DNA of 47,746 bases from Brevundimonas mediterranea (GCF_014196125.1 NZ_JACIDA010000005.1:1-47746), one strand, 5' to 3'. Shown: positions 34,973 to 44,020, counted from the stretch's first letter. A program made the numbers and translations. Notes: generated by a model not told the origin, from the letters alone.

Positions 34973-35660
34973 TACCAAGTCGGGTCGGCGGTATCACGAC
35001 GCCTGCGGCGCCGCGCACGGGCTGGATCTGGTGGGCGAGCGTTGGGCGCTTCTGGTGGTGCGTGAACTGATGATGGGGCCGCGTCGGTTCAGTGATCTGA
35101 GAAAGGATCTCTGCGGCCTGTCGGCCAATGTGCTGACGCAGCGGCTGGAGGGACTTGAGGCGGCGGGCGTGGTGCGTCGCCGCAAGCTGCCGCCGCCGGC
35201 CTCGGTGCAGGTCTATGAGCTGACGGACTGGGGGTATGAAATCGAACCGGTCTTCATAGTTCTGGGGCGCTGGGCCGCACGGTCGCCGGCGCATGATCCG
35301 ACGCTGCCGATCAGCGCCGTCTCGACCATGCTGTCGTTCAAGACGATGTTCGACGCCGGTCGAGCCGGTAAGGCCGCCATGGCGCTCGGTTTCGTCTTCG
35401 GCGACGAGAGTTTCCAGGTGACGGTGTCCGAAGGTCGTCTTCAGGCGCGGCGTGGCGAGATCGGGGGCGTGGACGTGACGGTGACGACCCAGCCGCCGCT
35501 GCTCGTCGCCGCTGTCTACGGCAAGGTTCCGCTCGCGACCCTGGGGGGGGACATGACGATTGACGGAGACCAGGGGGTGTTCGAGCGGTTCATCGACTTC
35601 TTCCACCTCCCGGAAAAAGCGACGGAAAGCGTGACCTTAGCAAGGTTTGGTAACACCTGA
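34953..35660 (+). CDS. HxlR-family transcriptional regulator with C-terminal SCP2-like domain
   Basis: 235 aa from ATG 34953, longer than the 100-130 aa of simple HxlR proteins. The winged helix-turn-helix is at about 15-105: CGAAHGLDLVGERWALLVVRELMMGPRRFSDLRKDL and ANVLTQRLEGLEAAGVVRRR. Residues about 130-232 (FQVTVSEGRLQARRGEIGGVDVTVTTQPPLLVAAVYGKVPLATL...ITIDGD-like) resemble the SCP2 sterol-carrier fold, a likely hydrophobic ligand pocket. It faces the VOC-SRPBCC-DUF1428 operon, which I infer it controls. Confidence 0.88.
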   Translation: MKLEKVTTKSGRRYHDACGAAHGLDLVGERWALLVVRELMMGPRRFSDLRKDLCGLSANVLTQRLEGLEAAGVVRRRKLPPPASVQVYELTDWGYEIEPVFIVLGRWAARSPAHDPTLPISAVSTMLSFKTMFDAGRAGKAAMALGFVFGDESFQVTVSEGRLQARRGEIGGVDVTVTTQPPLLVAAVYGKVPLATLGGDMTIDGDQGVFERFIDFFHLPEKATESVTLARFGNT

Positions 35661-35699
35661 GCCTTAGCACAACCTTCTCAGGTTGCTTTGGAGGCGGAC

Positions 35700-37628
35700 G
35701 TGTTCAAGTCCTTGTCTATTTCCATCAAACTCATGATCGCCCTAGGCGCCATGATGAGCGCCTGCGGTGTGGCCACCCTGGTGGTCCTGTTCAGCCTGGT
35801 CTCCCTGCAGCGATCTGACGACGCCGAACGATCGGCCACCCAGATCAGCCGGGCTGCGGACCAGACCCTGGCCGCCGCCGTGGAACAGCAGAACGCCATG
35901 CGCTCCTATGTGGCGACGGGCGAGGCGGAATCCCTGACGAAATACGCGGAGTCGAAGACGGCCTTTGATCAGGCTGTCCAGTCTCTGAAGACAAGCGACG
36001 CCGACGGCGTCGACGCCGGTCGGTTCCAGGCGATGACGGCTGCGGCCGCCGCATTCAACCAGCAGTCCCAGGCCCTGATGGACCTAGCCCGCGATCCTTC
36101 CCTGCGGCCGCAGGCGTTGGCGCAGCTGACTGGAACGGCGCGCCTGACCGATGTCCGCGCCGCCGTGAAGTCGATCGACGATCTGACGCAAGGCGTGCTG
36201 ACCCGCAAGAACGCCGAGAAGCGCACGGCCTTCACCAGCGGCTACGCCGCCCTGGTGATAGGTGGGGTGCTGGCCCTTCTGGTGGCGGCGGCCATGACCC
36301 TGTGGCTCGTGCGGGCGCTCAGCCAGCCGATCGTGGCCATGACACGCGCCATGGATCAACTGGCCGCCGGCGACCTGAAGGTCGCCATTCCCGCCCAGGG
36401 CCGCGGCGACGAGATCGGCCGCATGGCCGCCTCGGTCGGCACCTTCCGCGACAATGCGGCCGAGAAGATCCGGCTGGAGGCCGAGACCCAGTCGCAGCGT
36501 TCCATCAGCGAAGCCGAGCATCGCGCCAACGAAGCCGAGAAGGCGCGTATCGCCGAAGAGGATCGTGTCGCCCTGACGGCTCTGGGCCAAGGTCTTGCGG
36601 CCATGTCGAACGGCGATCTGACCCACCGATTCACCACTGAAGTCGCCCCGCGCGCCGAACAGTTGAAGTCGGACTTCAACGCCGCCATCGCCCAGTTGCA
36701 GCAGGCCGTGTCGGTCGTGGTCGGCAATGTGGCCAGCATCCGCTCGGGCGCCGGCGAGATTTCCCAGGCCGCCGACGACCTGTCGCGCCGCACCGAACAA
36801 CAGGCCGCCTCGCTGGAAGAGACCGCCGCCGCCCTGGACGAGATCACGGCGACGGTGAAAAAGACCGCTTCAGGCGCGCGTCAGGCCTCGGACGTGGTTC
36901 AGGCCGCGAAGGGCGACGCCGAGACATCGGGCGTCATCGTTGGCGATGCGGTCTCTGCGATGCAGGCGATCGAATCCTCGTCCAGCCAGATCAACCAAAT
37001 CATCGGCGTCATTGACGAGATCGCTTTCCAGACCAACCTCTTGGCCCTGAACGCCGGCGTCGAGGCGGCGCGGGCGGGTGAAGCGGGGCGCGGCTTTGCG
37101 GTCGTCGCCTCCGAAGTGCGGGCCCTGGCCCAGCGTTCTGCGGACGCGGCCAAGGAGATCAAGACCCTGATCTCGACCTCGACCACCCAGGTGGGCTCGG
37201 GCGTCAAACTGGTCGGTCAGACCGGCGAGGCCCTGCAGCGCATCGTGGACCGGGTGGCCGAGATCGACGCCCTGGTCACGGAAATCGCGGCCTCGGCCCA
37301 GGAACAGGCCGTGGGCCTGGCCCAGGTCAACACGGCCGTGAACCAGATGGATCAGGTCACGCAGCAAAACGCCGCCATGGTCGAGCAATCGACCGCCGCC
37401 AGCCAATCTTTGGCCCAGGACGCCGAGGCCCTGCAGGCGTCGGTGGCGAAATTCCAGGTCGGAGCCCCTGCGGCGGCGCGGGCATCGGCGTCGCCTCAGC
37501 CTCGAGCCTCAGCTCCAGCGCCCGCGCGGGCGCCCCATATGGCGGCGGCGTTGAAGACCCTTGGGCGCGGCGGGGCGGCGCCCAAGGCGCAGGCAGCGCC
37601 GTCGGCGGACGGCTGGGAAGAATTCTAG
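35700..37628 (+). CDS. Methyl-accepting chemotaxis protein
   Basis: 642 aa from GTG 35700, with GGAGG five bases before it; an in-frame TTG at 35688 lies on that site and was rejected. Membrane helices at about 10-33 and 180-203 enclose a periplasmic four-helix bundle (about 34-180). HAMP follows, with a second HAMP-like segment, then the MA signalling domain with the hairpin tip [33 protein letters not shown]. The C-terminus is an Ala/Pro-rich linker ending DGWEEF, matching the xWxxF pentapeptide that tethers CheR/CheB. Ligand unknown. Confidence 0.95.
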   Translation: MFKSLSISIKLMIALGAMMSACGVATLVVLFSLVSLQRSDDAERSATQISRAADQTLAAAVEQQNAMRSYVATGEAESLTKYAESKTAFDQAVQSLKTSDADGVDAGRFQAMTAAAAAFNQQSQALMDLARDPSLRPQALAQLTGTARLTDVRAAVKSIDDLTQGVLTRKNAEKRTAFTSGYAALVIGGVLALLVAAAMTLWLVRALSQPIVAMTRAMDQLAAGDLKVAIPAQGRGDEIGRMAASVGTFRDNAAEKIRLEAETQSQRSISEAEHRANEAEKARIAEEDRVALTALGQGLAAMSNGDLTHRFTTEVAPRAEQLKSDFNAAIAQLQQAVSVVVGNVASIRSGAGEISQAADDLSRRTEQQAASLEETAAALDEITATVKKTASGARQASDVVQAAKGDAETSGVIVGDAVSAMQAIESSSSQINQIIGVIDEIAFQTNLLALNAGVEAARAGEAGRGFAVVASEVRALAQRSADAAKEIKTLISTSTTQVGSGVKLVGQTGEALQRIVDRVAEIDALVTEIAASAQEQAVGLAQVNTAVNQMDQVTQQNAAMVEQSTAASQSLAQDAEALQASVAKFQVGAPAAARASASPQPRASAPAPARAPHMAAALKTLGRGGAAPKAQAAPSADGWEEF

Positions 37629-37653
37629 ACCGGCGGACCGCCGCCGACGACCG

Positions 37654-37863
37654 TCAGGCCAGCATGTCCAGCAGGGTTCCGCTCATGTCGTCGGCGGTGC
37701 GGACCACGGCGGCGTTGGCTGTGAAGGCGGTCTTGGCCTGAATCCGCTCGACCGTCTCAGCGGCCAGGTTGTCCAGGGGCGCGGTCGCGGTGCGGCGGGC
37801 GCTGGCCTCGAACCTCGATTGGGCGTTCATCATTCCGCCGGCGGCGATGGGCATAACCTGCAT
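37654..37863 (-). CDS. Mini flagellar rod/hook-like protein
   Basis: 69 aa. The start (GMMNAQSRFEASARRTATAP) resembles the N-terminal helix of rod proteins, and the end (TAFTANAAVVRTADDMSGTLLDMLA) matches the conserved C-terminal helix of FlgE/FlgG/FlgK, which pairs with the N-terminal one in the axial coiled coil. The middle domain is absent. AAGGAG is at the right distance before the ATG. Similar tiny rod-like proteins are seen in Caulobacterales; whether it is exported into the filament axis is unknown. The neighbouring chemoreceptor fits a motility context. Confidence 0.6.
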   Translation of the reverse strand: MQVMPIAAGGMMNAQSRFEASARRTATAPLDNLAAETVERIQAKTAFTANAAVVRTADDMSGTLLDMLA

Positions 37864-38141
37864 GACGGTCTCCTTCAGCCTGAAGTCTGAATGCTCTCCG
37901 TCAACGCCCGGGAAACAAACAGGGTGAACGATGAAATGTCGGAAATCGGGTTTCGTCCCGGTCCGGCGTCTTCTTACAGTTCACCGACGCCGGCTCCGCC
38001 GTCGAGGGCTCAACCGTGGCGGTGGACGACGGTTTCCTGTCGTGCAGGGTCTGATCCGGGGTCGTTCTTGAGCGGCGCGTCGTGGTGAACGGCGTTTTTT
38101 GCCCCGCTCGCGCCTTTATCTGTGTATAGAGCGGCATTACT
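37864..38141. other. Intergenic region before the helicase leader
   Basis: 278 bases with no gene I can support. It must carry the mini rod-protein promoter (minus strand TTGACG at 37904-37899 is a possible -35) and the helicase promoter; TATAGA at 38125 is the best -10 candidate with a poor -35 (TTGCCC at 38099, 20 bp away). Confidence 0.5.
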
Positions 38142-38191
38142 CGCCCGGCCTGAGGACTGTCCTCGGCCGGGCGCGGTCGTTTCGACGACCG
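38142..38191 (+). promoter_or_regulatory. Structured 5' leader of the DEAD-box helicase gene
   Basis: Two consecutive hairpins. The first pairs CGCCCGGCC (38142) with GGCCGGGCG (38165) and continues with GAGG/CCTC around a 5-nt loop, with a single bulged T. The second is CGGTCGT-TTCG-ACGACCG (38174-38191), a perfect 7-bp stem with a UUCG tetraloop. They end 25 bases before the ATG. Helicase messages of this family are often autoregulated or cold-regulated through leader structure. Confidence 0.55.
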
Positions 38192-38216
38192 CCTTGTCCG
38201 TTGTCCCAGGTAGCCG

Positions 38217-40121
38217 ATGCCCTTTCCCGCCGTCCATCCCGCGCTCGACCGCGCTCTCGTCAACAAGGGCTATGCCGAACCGACCCCGGTTCAGGCCGCC
38301 GTCCTGGAAGTCGAATACGCCGAACGCGACCTGTTGGTCTCGGCGCAGACGGGCTCGGGCAAGACGGTCGCCTTTGGCCTGGCCGCGGCCCCGACCCTGC
38401 TGGGCGACAAGCCGATCTTCGGTCCGGGCGGCGCGCCCCTGTGCCTGGCCATCGCGCCCACGCGGGAACTGGCCATGCAGGTCGCGGCCGAGCTGGAATG
38501 GCTGTACGCCGACTCGGGCGCCAAGATCGCCACCTGCGTCGGCGGCATGGATGCGCGGCGTGAAGCGCGCGCCCTGGGCTTTGGCGTCCATATCGTCGTG
38601 GGCACGCCCGGCCGCCTGAAGGACCATATCGACCGGGGCAACCTGGACCTGTCCGAGCTGAAGGTCGCCGTCCTGGACGAGGCCGACGAGATGCTGGACA
38701 TGGGCTTCCGCGAGGACCTGGAGCACATCCTGGACCAAGCGCCGGCCGAACGCCGCACCCTGCTGTTCTCGGCCACCATCGCGCGCGAGATCGTCACCCT
38801 GGCCAAGCGCTACCAGAAGGACGCGGTGCGGATCGACGCCACCGACAAGACGCGCCAGCACGCCGACATCGAATACCGCGCCTATCGCATCGCCCCCAAC
38901 GAGATCGAACACGCGGTGGTCAACACCCTGCGCTGGTACGAGATGCCGCGCGCCATGGTCTTCTGTTCGACGCGGGATTCCGTGCGCCACCTTCAGGCCT
39001 CGCTGCTGGAACGCGGTTTCTCGACCGTGTCCCTGTCGGGCGAGATGGGTCAGCGCGAACGCACCGACGCGCTTCAGGCGCTGCGTGACGGCCGCGCCCG
39101 CGTCTGCGTCGCCACCGACGTGGCCGCGCGCGGTCTGGACCTGCCGGACCTGGGCCTGGTCATCCACGCCGAACTGCCGATGAACCGCGCCGGTCTGCTG
39201 CACCGTTCGGGCCGGACGGGCCGGGCGGGCAAAAAGGGCGTCTCCGTGATGCTGGTGCCGCACTCGCGCCGCCGCAAGGCCGAGCGTCTGATGGACGACG
39301 CCGGGATCGACGCCGTCTGGTCCGGCGCGCCGACCTTCGACGAGATCCGCAAGGCCGACGAAGGCCGTCTGCTGTCGCCGGAATTTTTCGAAGCCGAAGT
39401 CACCGACGAGGACATGATTGTCGCCAAGCGGATGATCGCCGAGCGCACGCCCGACGAGATCGCCGCCGCCCTGGTGCGTCTGCTGCGCAAGGAACAGCCG
39501 GCGCCGGAAGAACTGTCCGATCCGGGCTCTGATCGCAGCCCCGTCAAGCGCGAGCGCACCGTGCGCAACGAAGACGGCACGGCCGCCCAGCCCTGGCCGG
39601 GCGACCGTCTGGGCGCGGACGACGTGGTCTGGTTCCGCCTGGACGTGGGCCGCAACAAGAACGCCGACCCCAAATGGCTGATCCCGCTGATCTGCCGCAT
39701 CGGCGGCATCTCCAAGCCCCAGATCGGCGCCATCCGCACCTTCCCGGAAGAGACGCGGTTCGAGATCGCCAAGACCCACGAAAAGGCCTTCCGCGAGGCC
39801 GTCGCCGCCTCGAACGACGAGGTCAAGATCACGTCGTCGGAAGCCCCGACGCCCGGGTCGATGAAGGCCGGCCGTTTCTCCGGCAAGCCGAACCGCGAAG
39901 AGGGCGATCGTCCCTTCAAGAAGACCCCCTACAAGCGCGCCGACGGCGGCGAGGGCGACGCCCGCCCGCCGTTCAAGAAGAAGCCCTGGGCGCCGAAGTC
40001 CGATGGCGGCGGCGGAAACCCGCGCTCGAATGCGGCGGCCGACAAGCCGTTCGCCAAGAAGCCGTTCAACGCCAAGCCGGGCTTCAAGAAGGACGGCTTC
40101 AAGGGCAAGCCCAAGGGCTGA
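38217..40121 (+). CDS. DEAD-box ATP-dependent RNA helicase, DbpA-RBD type
   Basis: 634 aa. Q motif region GYAEPTPVQAAVL, motif I AQTGSGKT, Ia APTRELAM, Ib TPGRL, II LDEADEMLDMGF, III FSAT, IV VFCSTRDSV, V ATDVAARGLDLPDL, VI HRSGRTGRAGKKG. Residues about 470-540 (VWFRLDVGRNKNADPKWLIPLICRIGGISKPQIGAIRTF) are a DbpA-type RNA-binding domain. The last 80 residues are basic and repetitive (KPF, GFKK motifs), disordered and RNA binding. CsdA/DeaD-like roles in ribosome assembly or RNA decay are likely. Confidence 0.93.
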   Translation: MPFPAVHPALDRALVNKGYAEPTPVQAAVLEVEYAERDLLVSAQTGSGKTVAFGLAAAPTLLGDKPIFGPGGAPLCLAIAPTRELAMQVAAELEWLYADSGAKIATCVGGMDARREARALGFGVHIVVGTPGRLKDHIDRGNLDLSELKVAVLDEADEMLDMGFREDLEHILDQAPAERRTLLFSATIAREIVTLAKRYQKDAVRIDATDKTRQHADIEYRAYRIAPNEIEHAVVNTLRWYEMPRAMVFCSTRDSVRHLQASLLERGFSTVSLSGEMGQRERTDALQALRDGRARVCVATDVAARGLDLPDLGLVIHAELPMNRAGLLHRSGRTGRAGKKGVSVMLVPHSRRRKAERLMDDAGIDAVWSGAPTFDEIRKADEGRLLSPEFFEAEVTDEDMIVAKRMIAERTPDEIAAALVRLLRKEQPAPEELSDPGSDRSPVKRERTVRNEDGTAAQPWPGDRLGADDVVWFRLDVGRNKNADPKWLIPLICRIGGISKPQIGAIRTFPEETRFEIAKTHEKAFREAVAASNDEVKITSSEAPTPGSMKAGRFSGKPNREEGDRPFKKTPYKRADGGEGDARPPFKKKPWAPKSDGGGGNPRSNAAADKPFAKKPFNAKPGFKKDGFKGKPKG

Positions 40122-40136
40122 GACTTGCCTGATCGT

Positions 40137-40159
40137 GGGCGGAGGCGCACCCTCCGCCC
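40137..40159 (+). promoter_or_regulatory. Perfect hairpin abutting the DUF962 start codon
   Basis: GGGCGGAGG-CGCAC-CCTCCGCCC: 9-bp perfect arms, 5-nt loop, ending on the base before the ATG at 40160 and 15 bases after the helicase stop. The only ribosome-binding-like GGAGG is inside the left arm, so folding would hide it. No U-run follows; it may be a terminator, a translation switch or both. Confidence 0.55.
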
Positions 40160-40483
40160 ATGAGCACGCCGTCGGACCCTGCGGGACGATACGCCTCGTT
40201 CGAGGCCTTCTATCCCTATTATATCCACGAGCATTCCAACCGGACCTGTCGGCGGATCCACGTCGTCGGCACCGGTCTGGTGATCCTGGCCTTCGTCGCC
40301 TTCGTCGTGACGTTGAACCCCTGGTGGCTGCTGGCCATGCCGCTGGTCGGTTACGGCTTTGCCTGGGTCGGCCATTTCTTCTTCGAGAAAAACCGACCGG
40401 CCACGTTCAAATATCCGCTGTGGAGCCTGATGGGCGACTTCCGTCTGTTCTTCGAGACGGCGTCAGGTCGGCGGGGATTCTAG
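40160..40483 (+). CDS. DUF962/Mpo1-like membrane protein
   Basis: 107 aa. Two membrane helices (about 36-50 and 54-72) between the conserved histidine motifs YYIHEHSNRTCRRIHVVGT and GHFFFEKNRPATF. This is the Mpo1/YGL010w-type DUF962 family; yeast Mpo1 is an Fe(II) dioxygenase of fatty acid alpha-oxidation, and the His residues here match the metal site. Possible read-through partner of the helicase gene. Confidence 0.88.
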   Translation: MSTPSDPAGRYASFEAFYPYYIHEHSNRTCRRIHVVGTGLVILAFVAFVVTLNPWWLLAMPLVGYGFAWVGHFFFEKNRPATFKYPLWSLMGDFRLFFETASGRRGF

Positions 40484-40572
40484 CGACCTCCGCGTGATTT
40501 GAAGCTGTGCCCTGCGGCTGAAGCGGATAGGATCGGCCTGCGGCGGGAGGCCGCAAGGGAGGGACCTTGTCC

Positions 40573-41463
40573 ATGAAGCTCATCGCCATCGCGGCCAGCG
40601 CCGCAATCGTGCTCGCACCCGGCGTCAGCGTCGCGCAAAAGAGCGGCGCCAAGCCGGATTTCACGCTTGATCCCAACTATGGCGAGGTTTCGCTAGAGAC
40701 CGGCTTCACGCCGGATCCGTGGACCAAGTCCATCCTGGCCGGCGGCTCCGTGCCCGCCTCGGCCGTCCGGTCGGGCTGCGAAGGTTCGGTCAGCGCCGCG
40801 CCGGACCTGCAACTGACCTTCGAGGCGGGCGAGTTCGACCTGACCATCCGCGCGCTGGCGTCAGAGGACACCACGCTTCTGGTCAATACGCCGAGCGGGG
40901 AATGGCTGTGCGATGACGACAACGGCGGCGACCTGAACCCCAAGGTCCTGATCTCCGATCCGCAGAGCGGGCGTTACGACATCTGGCTGGGCACCTATGG
41001 CGACGACATGGTCCAGTCGACGCTGGAGATCAGCGAACTGGGCGAATCGGACGCGTCCGGCGACGGCGCGCCCAACACCGAATTGGAGCCCAATTTCGGT
41101 TCGGTGAACCTGCGCACCGGTTTCACGCCCGACCCGCACGAGAAGCCGATCCTGGCCGGCGGTTCGATCCCGGCGGCCAGCGCCAAATCAGGCTGCGAGG
41201 GCAAGGTCAGTGCGGCGGCGGACTATCAGGTCGTCTTCGAGCCGGGCGACCTGGACCTGACCTTCCTCGTCGAGGCGTCCGAGGACACGACCCTGCTGAT
41301 CAACGCCCCGAACGGTCGCTGGTACTGCGACGACGACAGCGGCGGTGGGGTGAACCCCAAGGTGCTGATCACCAATCCGCAGAGCGGTCGCTACGACGTC
41401 TGGGTCGGCACCTATGGCGACGACATGGTGCAGTCGACGCTTAAGGTCAGCGAACTGCAATAG
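40573..41463 (+). CDS. Secreted protein with two tandem PPC-like domains
   Basis: 296 aa from ATG 40573 (AGGGAGGG ten bases before; an in-frame TTG at 40567 is less likely). Signal peptide ends AQ after residue 22. Two repeats of about 125-130 residues follow, each with PNYGEVSLETGFTPDP / PNFGSVNLRTGFTPDP, ILAGGS, SGCEG, LVNTPSGEWLCDDD / LINAPNGRWYCDDD, NPKVLI, PQSGRYD and GTYGDDMVQSTL. The beta-rich pattern is like the pre-peptidase C-terminal (PPC) domain. No catalytic domain is attached. One Cys pair per repeat may form a disulfide. Confidence 0.75.
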   Translation: MKLIAIAASAAIVLAPGVSVAQKSGAKPDFTLDPNYGEVSLETGFTPDPWTKSILAGGSVPASAVRSGCEGSVSAAPDLQLTFEAGEFDLTIRALASEDTTLLVNTPSGEWLCDDDNGGDLNPKVLISDPQSGRYDIWLGTYGDDMVQSTLEISELGESDASGDGAPNTELEPNFGSVNLRTGFTPDPHEKPILAGGSIPAASAKSGCEGKVSAAADYQVVFEPGDLDLTFLVEASEDTTLLINAPNGRWYCDDDSGGGVNPKVLITNPQSGRYDVWVGTYGDDMVQSTLKVSELQ

Positions 41464-41490
41464 GGTTCGACCGCAAGGGCGAACGCAAAG

Positions 41491-41523
41491 ACGCCGGCGG
41501 CCGTGAGGCGCACCGGCGTTTTT
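41491..41523. terminator. Terminator of the tandem-domain gene
   Basis: ACGCCGG (41491) pairs with CCGGCGT (41513) around a 15-nt loop, followed by TTTTC. It lies between convergent genes. Confidence 0.75.
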
Positions 41524-41538
41524 CGTACCGCGACGTCA

Positions 41539-42108
41539 TCAGTTGGAGGCGTTTTCCCAGGCCGGGGGGCAGCCGTCGAAACGGCCCGCGTCGGCGATGG
41601 TCAGGGTCTGCATGTTCAGGCGACGGGCCTGGGCCATCGAGCCGCGGCCGTTGCCGGTGTAGAGATCGATCTTCTGGCCCTTGATCGCGCCGCCGGTGTC
41701 GGACGCGTACCAGTAGCCGTCGTGGATCGAACCGTCGGCCAGGCGCAGGCCGACCGTCTCGCGGATGAACAGTTTGGTGCGGCGGGGAATGACGCGGGGA
41801 TCGACCGCGACGGTGCGCATGGCGATCGGTCGGCAACCCAGGGAATCATTGCCCGTCGCCCCGCCGCCGCCTGCGTGATAGAGGCGGGCCGAAGCGCGCC
41901 AGTCCGGATCGCCGGCCATCAGCTCGGCCTGGACGGCGTCCAGATCAAAAACGATCTCGGGCGAGGCGTCGGTGGAACCGATCTCGGGCGCCGGGGTTTC
42001 AACCCTGGCAGCATCCGCCGCGACAGCGACATTGTAAGGGACCGGTCCGCTCGACAGCGAGGATACGGCAGCCCACAGAATGGCGAAGGCAGCGGAAGCG
42101 CCGATCAT
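41539..42108 (-). CDS. 3D (Asp-Asp-Asp) domain protein
   Basis: 189 aa. An N-terminal hydrophobic segment (about 3-20) acts as signal or anchor. The C-terminal half has the 3D-domain pattern: RTVAVDPRVIPRRTKLFI, GYWYASDTGGAIKGQKIDLYTG; the three acidic residues line the active site of MltA/stationary-phase-survival type muralytic enzymes. Here the domain stands without a MltA partner, as in the short 3D proteins. A peptidoglycan role is inferred. Confidence 0.82.
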   Translation of the reverse strand: MIGASAAFAILWAAVSSLSSGPVPYNVAVAADAARVETPAPEIGSTDASPEIVFDLDAVQAELMAGDPDWRASARLYHAGGGGATGNDSLGCRPIAMRTVAVDPRVIPRRTKLFIRETVGLRLADGSIHDGYWYASDTGGAIKGQKIDLYTGNGRGSMAQARRLNMQTLTIADAGRFDGCPPAWENASN

Positions 42109-42229
42109 CTGATTTGCTCATGACAGCACCGGCTCCCAACGCCGCCGGCGCCGGGTTTGTCGCGTTAACTTGTGGCCAGAAAGGGGCAAGCGCTGTCGCG
42201 CCGGCCCTAGCTTACCTCCCGCGAGCCGA

Positions 42230-42913
42230 TCAGAAGCGGTAGTTCAGCCCGATCTGCACGACCGGAAGAACCTTGTAATTGTCCGCTTCGTCCTGAATGT
42301 CCTGCTCTTCCTGAACCAGTAATTCCTGGAAAAGGGCCTGGTTCGACAGGGTTCCGCCCGATGCGTTCAAGTCCACCTGAGGGGCGTCCCCGAAGGCCGC
42401 CCCGGCCAGGATTCGGAAGCCCAAACGGCCGTCGCGCGTGAATGTGTTGTCATAGCCCAGGCCCAGGAAGGGCGCAGTGCTTTCCAGATCGATCCGGCCG
42501 GTGAGGGTCCCGACCTGTTCGGGGGTGAAGGTGAAGCCCCCAATCTCGACATCCTGATCCGGGTCGGATGTCAGATCGACGCCACGATCGCCGAAATAGG
42601 CCCCGGCCGAGACAAAGAAGCCGTTCCCAAACGGGTGCAGATCGACAAAGGCGCCAGGCGACTGGAAATCGATGTCCGCCTCATAGTCCACGCCGTCATA
42701 GGTGTCATCCGTCTCCCACTGCAGCACGTCGTAGCCGCCCCTCAGGACGATATAATCGTTCACCGAATACTGGGCCTGGACCCCCGCGCCGGGCGTGCCG
42801 ACCTGTGCGCCGACAGCGAAACGGCCTCGACCGGCATCCTGGGCAAGGGCGTCCGGCGCAATAAGCGCCGCCGGCAAGGCCGCGAAAGCGGCGGTCAGGG
42901 CGAGGGTTTTCAT
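42230..42913 (-). CDS. Outer-membrane beta-barrel protein
   Basis: 227 aa. Signal peptide MKTLALTAAFAALPAALIAPDALAQ, then alternating strands (GRFAVGAQVGTPGAGVQAQYSV, IVLRGGYDVLQWE, GFFVSAGAYFGDRG, LGFRILAGAAFG) and a C-terminal strand ending QIGLNYRF with the BAM-type terminal Phe. Similar to OmpW/OmpA-like small barrels. Several Asp-rich loops. Cargo unknown. Confidence 0.85.
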   Translation of the reverse strand: MKTLALTAAFAALPAALIAPDALAQDAGRGRFAVGAQVGTPGAGVQAQYSVNDYIVLRGGYDVLQWETDDTYDGVDYEADIDFQSPGAFVDLHPFGNGFFVSAGAYFGDRGVDLTSDPDQDVEIGGFTFTPEQVGTLTGRIDLESTAPFLGLGYDNTFTRDGRLGFRILAGAAFGDAPQVDLNASGGTLSNQALFQELLVQEEQDIQDEADNYKVLPVVQIGLNYRF

Positions 42914-42988
42914 GCGGTCGACTCCAGGAGGAAAGGGATCTCCTTCCGGAAGTCGTCGTCATGGGTCGGGGTTCCGTAAGCCTGTGTC

Positions 42989-44020
42989 TCAGGCGGCCTC
43001 GTCGCGACGCGCCTCGGCCTCGCGCACGGCGTCGGCGGCCTGATCCACCACCTCCAACCCGGCGCCCGGCCGAATGGCCTCTACCGTCAGGATGCGGCGA
43101 AAGGCGCGCGCGCCGGGACGACCGTGCATCAGGCCTAGCATATGGCGGGTGATGGCGGGCAGGCGTACCCCCTCCTCAAGCCGAGCGGCGATATAGGGCC
43201 GGTAGCGGTCGAGGGCCGCGAAGGCGTCCACGTCCGCCGTGTCGGCGCCGTACAGGCGGCGGTCGGCCTGACCCAGGATGGCCGGCTCGTGATAGGCCGC
43301 GCGGCCCAGCATGACGCCGTCCAGCCGCACACCGTCCGTCTCGGCCAGATGGGCCTCCGCCTCGTCCAGACTGGCGATCCCGCCGTTGATGGAGATGTTC
43401 AGATGCGGCCGTTCGCGCTTGAGCCGGCGCACCAGATCATAATCCAGCGGCGGCACGTCCCGGTTTTCCTTGGGCGACAGACCCTGCAGCCAGGCCTTGC
43501 GCGCATGGACGATGAAGACCTCGATCCCCACGGCGGCGCAGGCGTCCACCGTGGCGAACAGGCTGACCTCCGGCTCCTGATCATCGACGCCGATCCGGCA
43601 TTTGACCGTGGCCGGGATCGACACCGCCGATCGGATCGCCGCCATACAGTCGGCCACCAGTTCGGGCTCGCGCATCAGGCAGGCGCCGAACTTGCCGGAC
43701 TGGACCCGATCCGACGGACAGCCGACGTTCAGGTTGATTTCGTCATAGCCATAGGACTCGCCCACCTTGGCCGCCTCGGCCAACTCCTTCGGATTCGAAC
43801 CGCCCAGTTGCAGGGCTACCGGATGTTCGACCGGATCGAAGCCCAGCAGATAATCCCGGTCGCCATGCAGGACGGCCGGCGCCGTCACCATCTCGGTATA
43901 GAGCAGGGCGCGAGCGGTCAGGGCCCGGTGGAAGGCCCGGCAATGGCGGTCGGTCCAGTCCATCATAGGCGCCACGGAAAGGCGGCGTGATGCGGTGAGG
44001 TGCATTCTGGGCATCGGCAT
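42989..44020 (-). CDS. dusA: tRNA-dihydrouridine(20/20a) synthase DusA
   Basis: 343 aa. FMN-dependent reduction of U20/U20a in the D-loop of tRNA with NADPH. TIM barrel with SVAPMMDWTDRHCR, YTEMVTAPAVLHGD, LQLGGSNPKEL and the catalytic Cys101 in NLNVGCPSDRVQSGKFGACLM; also KCRIGVDD, HARKAWLQGLSPKENR and ISINGGI, then the HMLGLMHGRPGARAFR C-terminal domain. These subfamily strings are those of DusA rather than DusB or DusC. Divergent to the arsenic operon. Confidence 0.95.
   Translation of the reverse strand: MPMPRMHLTASRRLSVAPMMDWTDRHCRAFHRALTARALLYTEMVTAPAVLHGDRDYLLGFDPVEHPVALQLGGSNPKELAEAAKVGESYGYDEINLNVGCPSDRVQSGKFGACLMREPELVADCMAAIRSAVSIPATVKCRIGVDDQEPEVSLFATVDACAAVGIEVFIVHARKAWLQGLSPKENRDVPPLDYDLVRRLKRERPHLNISINGGIASLDEAEAHLAETDGVRLDGVMLGRAAYHEPAILGQADRRLYGADTADVDAFAALDRYRPYIAARLEEGVRLPAITRHMLGLMHGRPGARAFRRILTVEAIRPGAGLEVVDQAADAVREAEARRDEAA

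Noticed and set aside
38142..38191. Known riboswitch in the helicase leader
   Set aside because: I see two simple hairpins but none of the conserved cores of the riboswitch classes I know.
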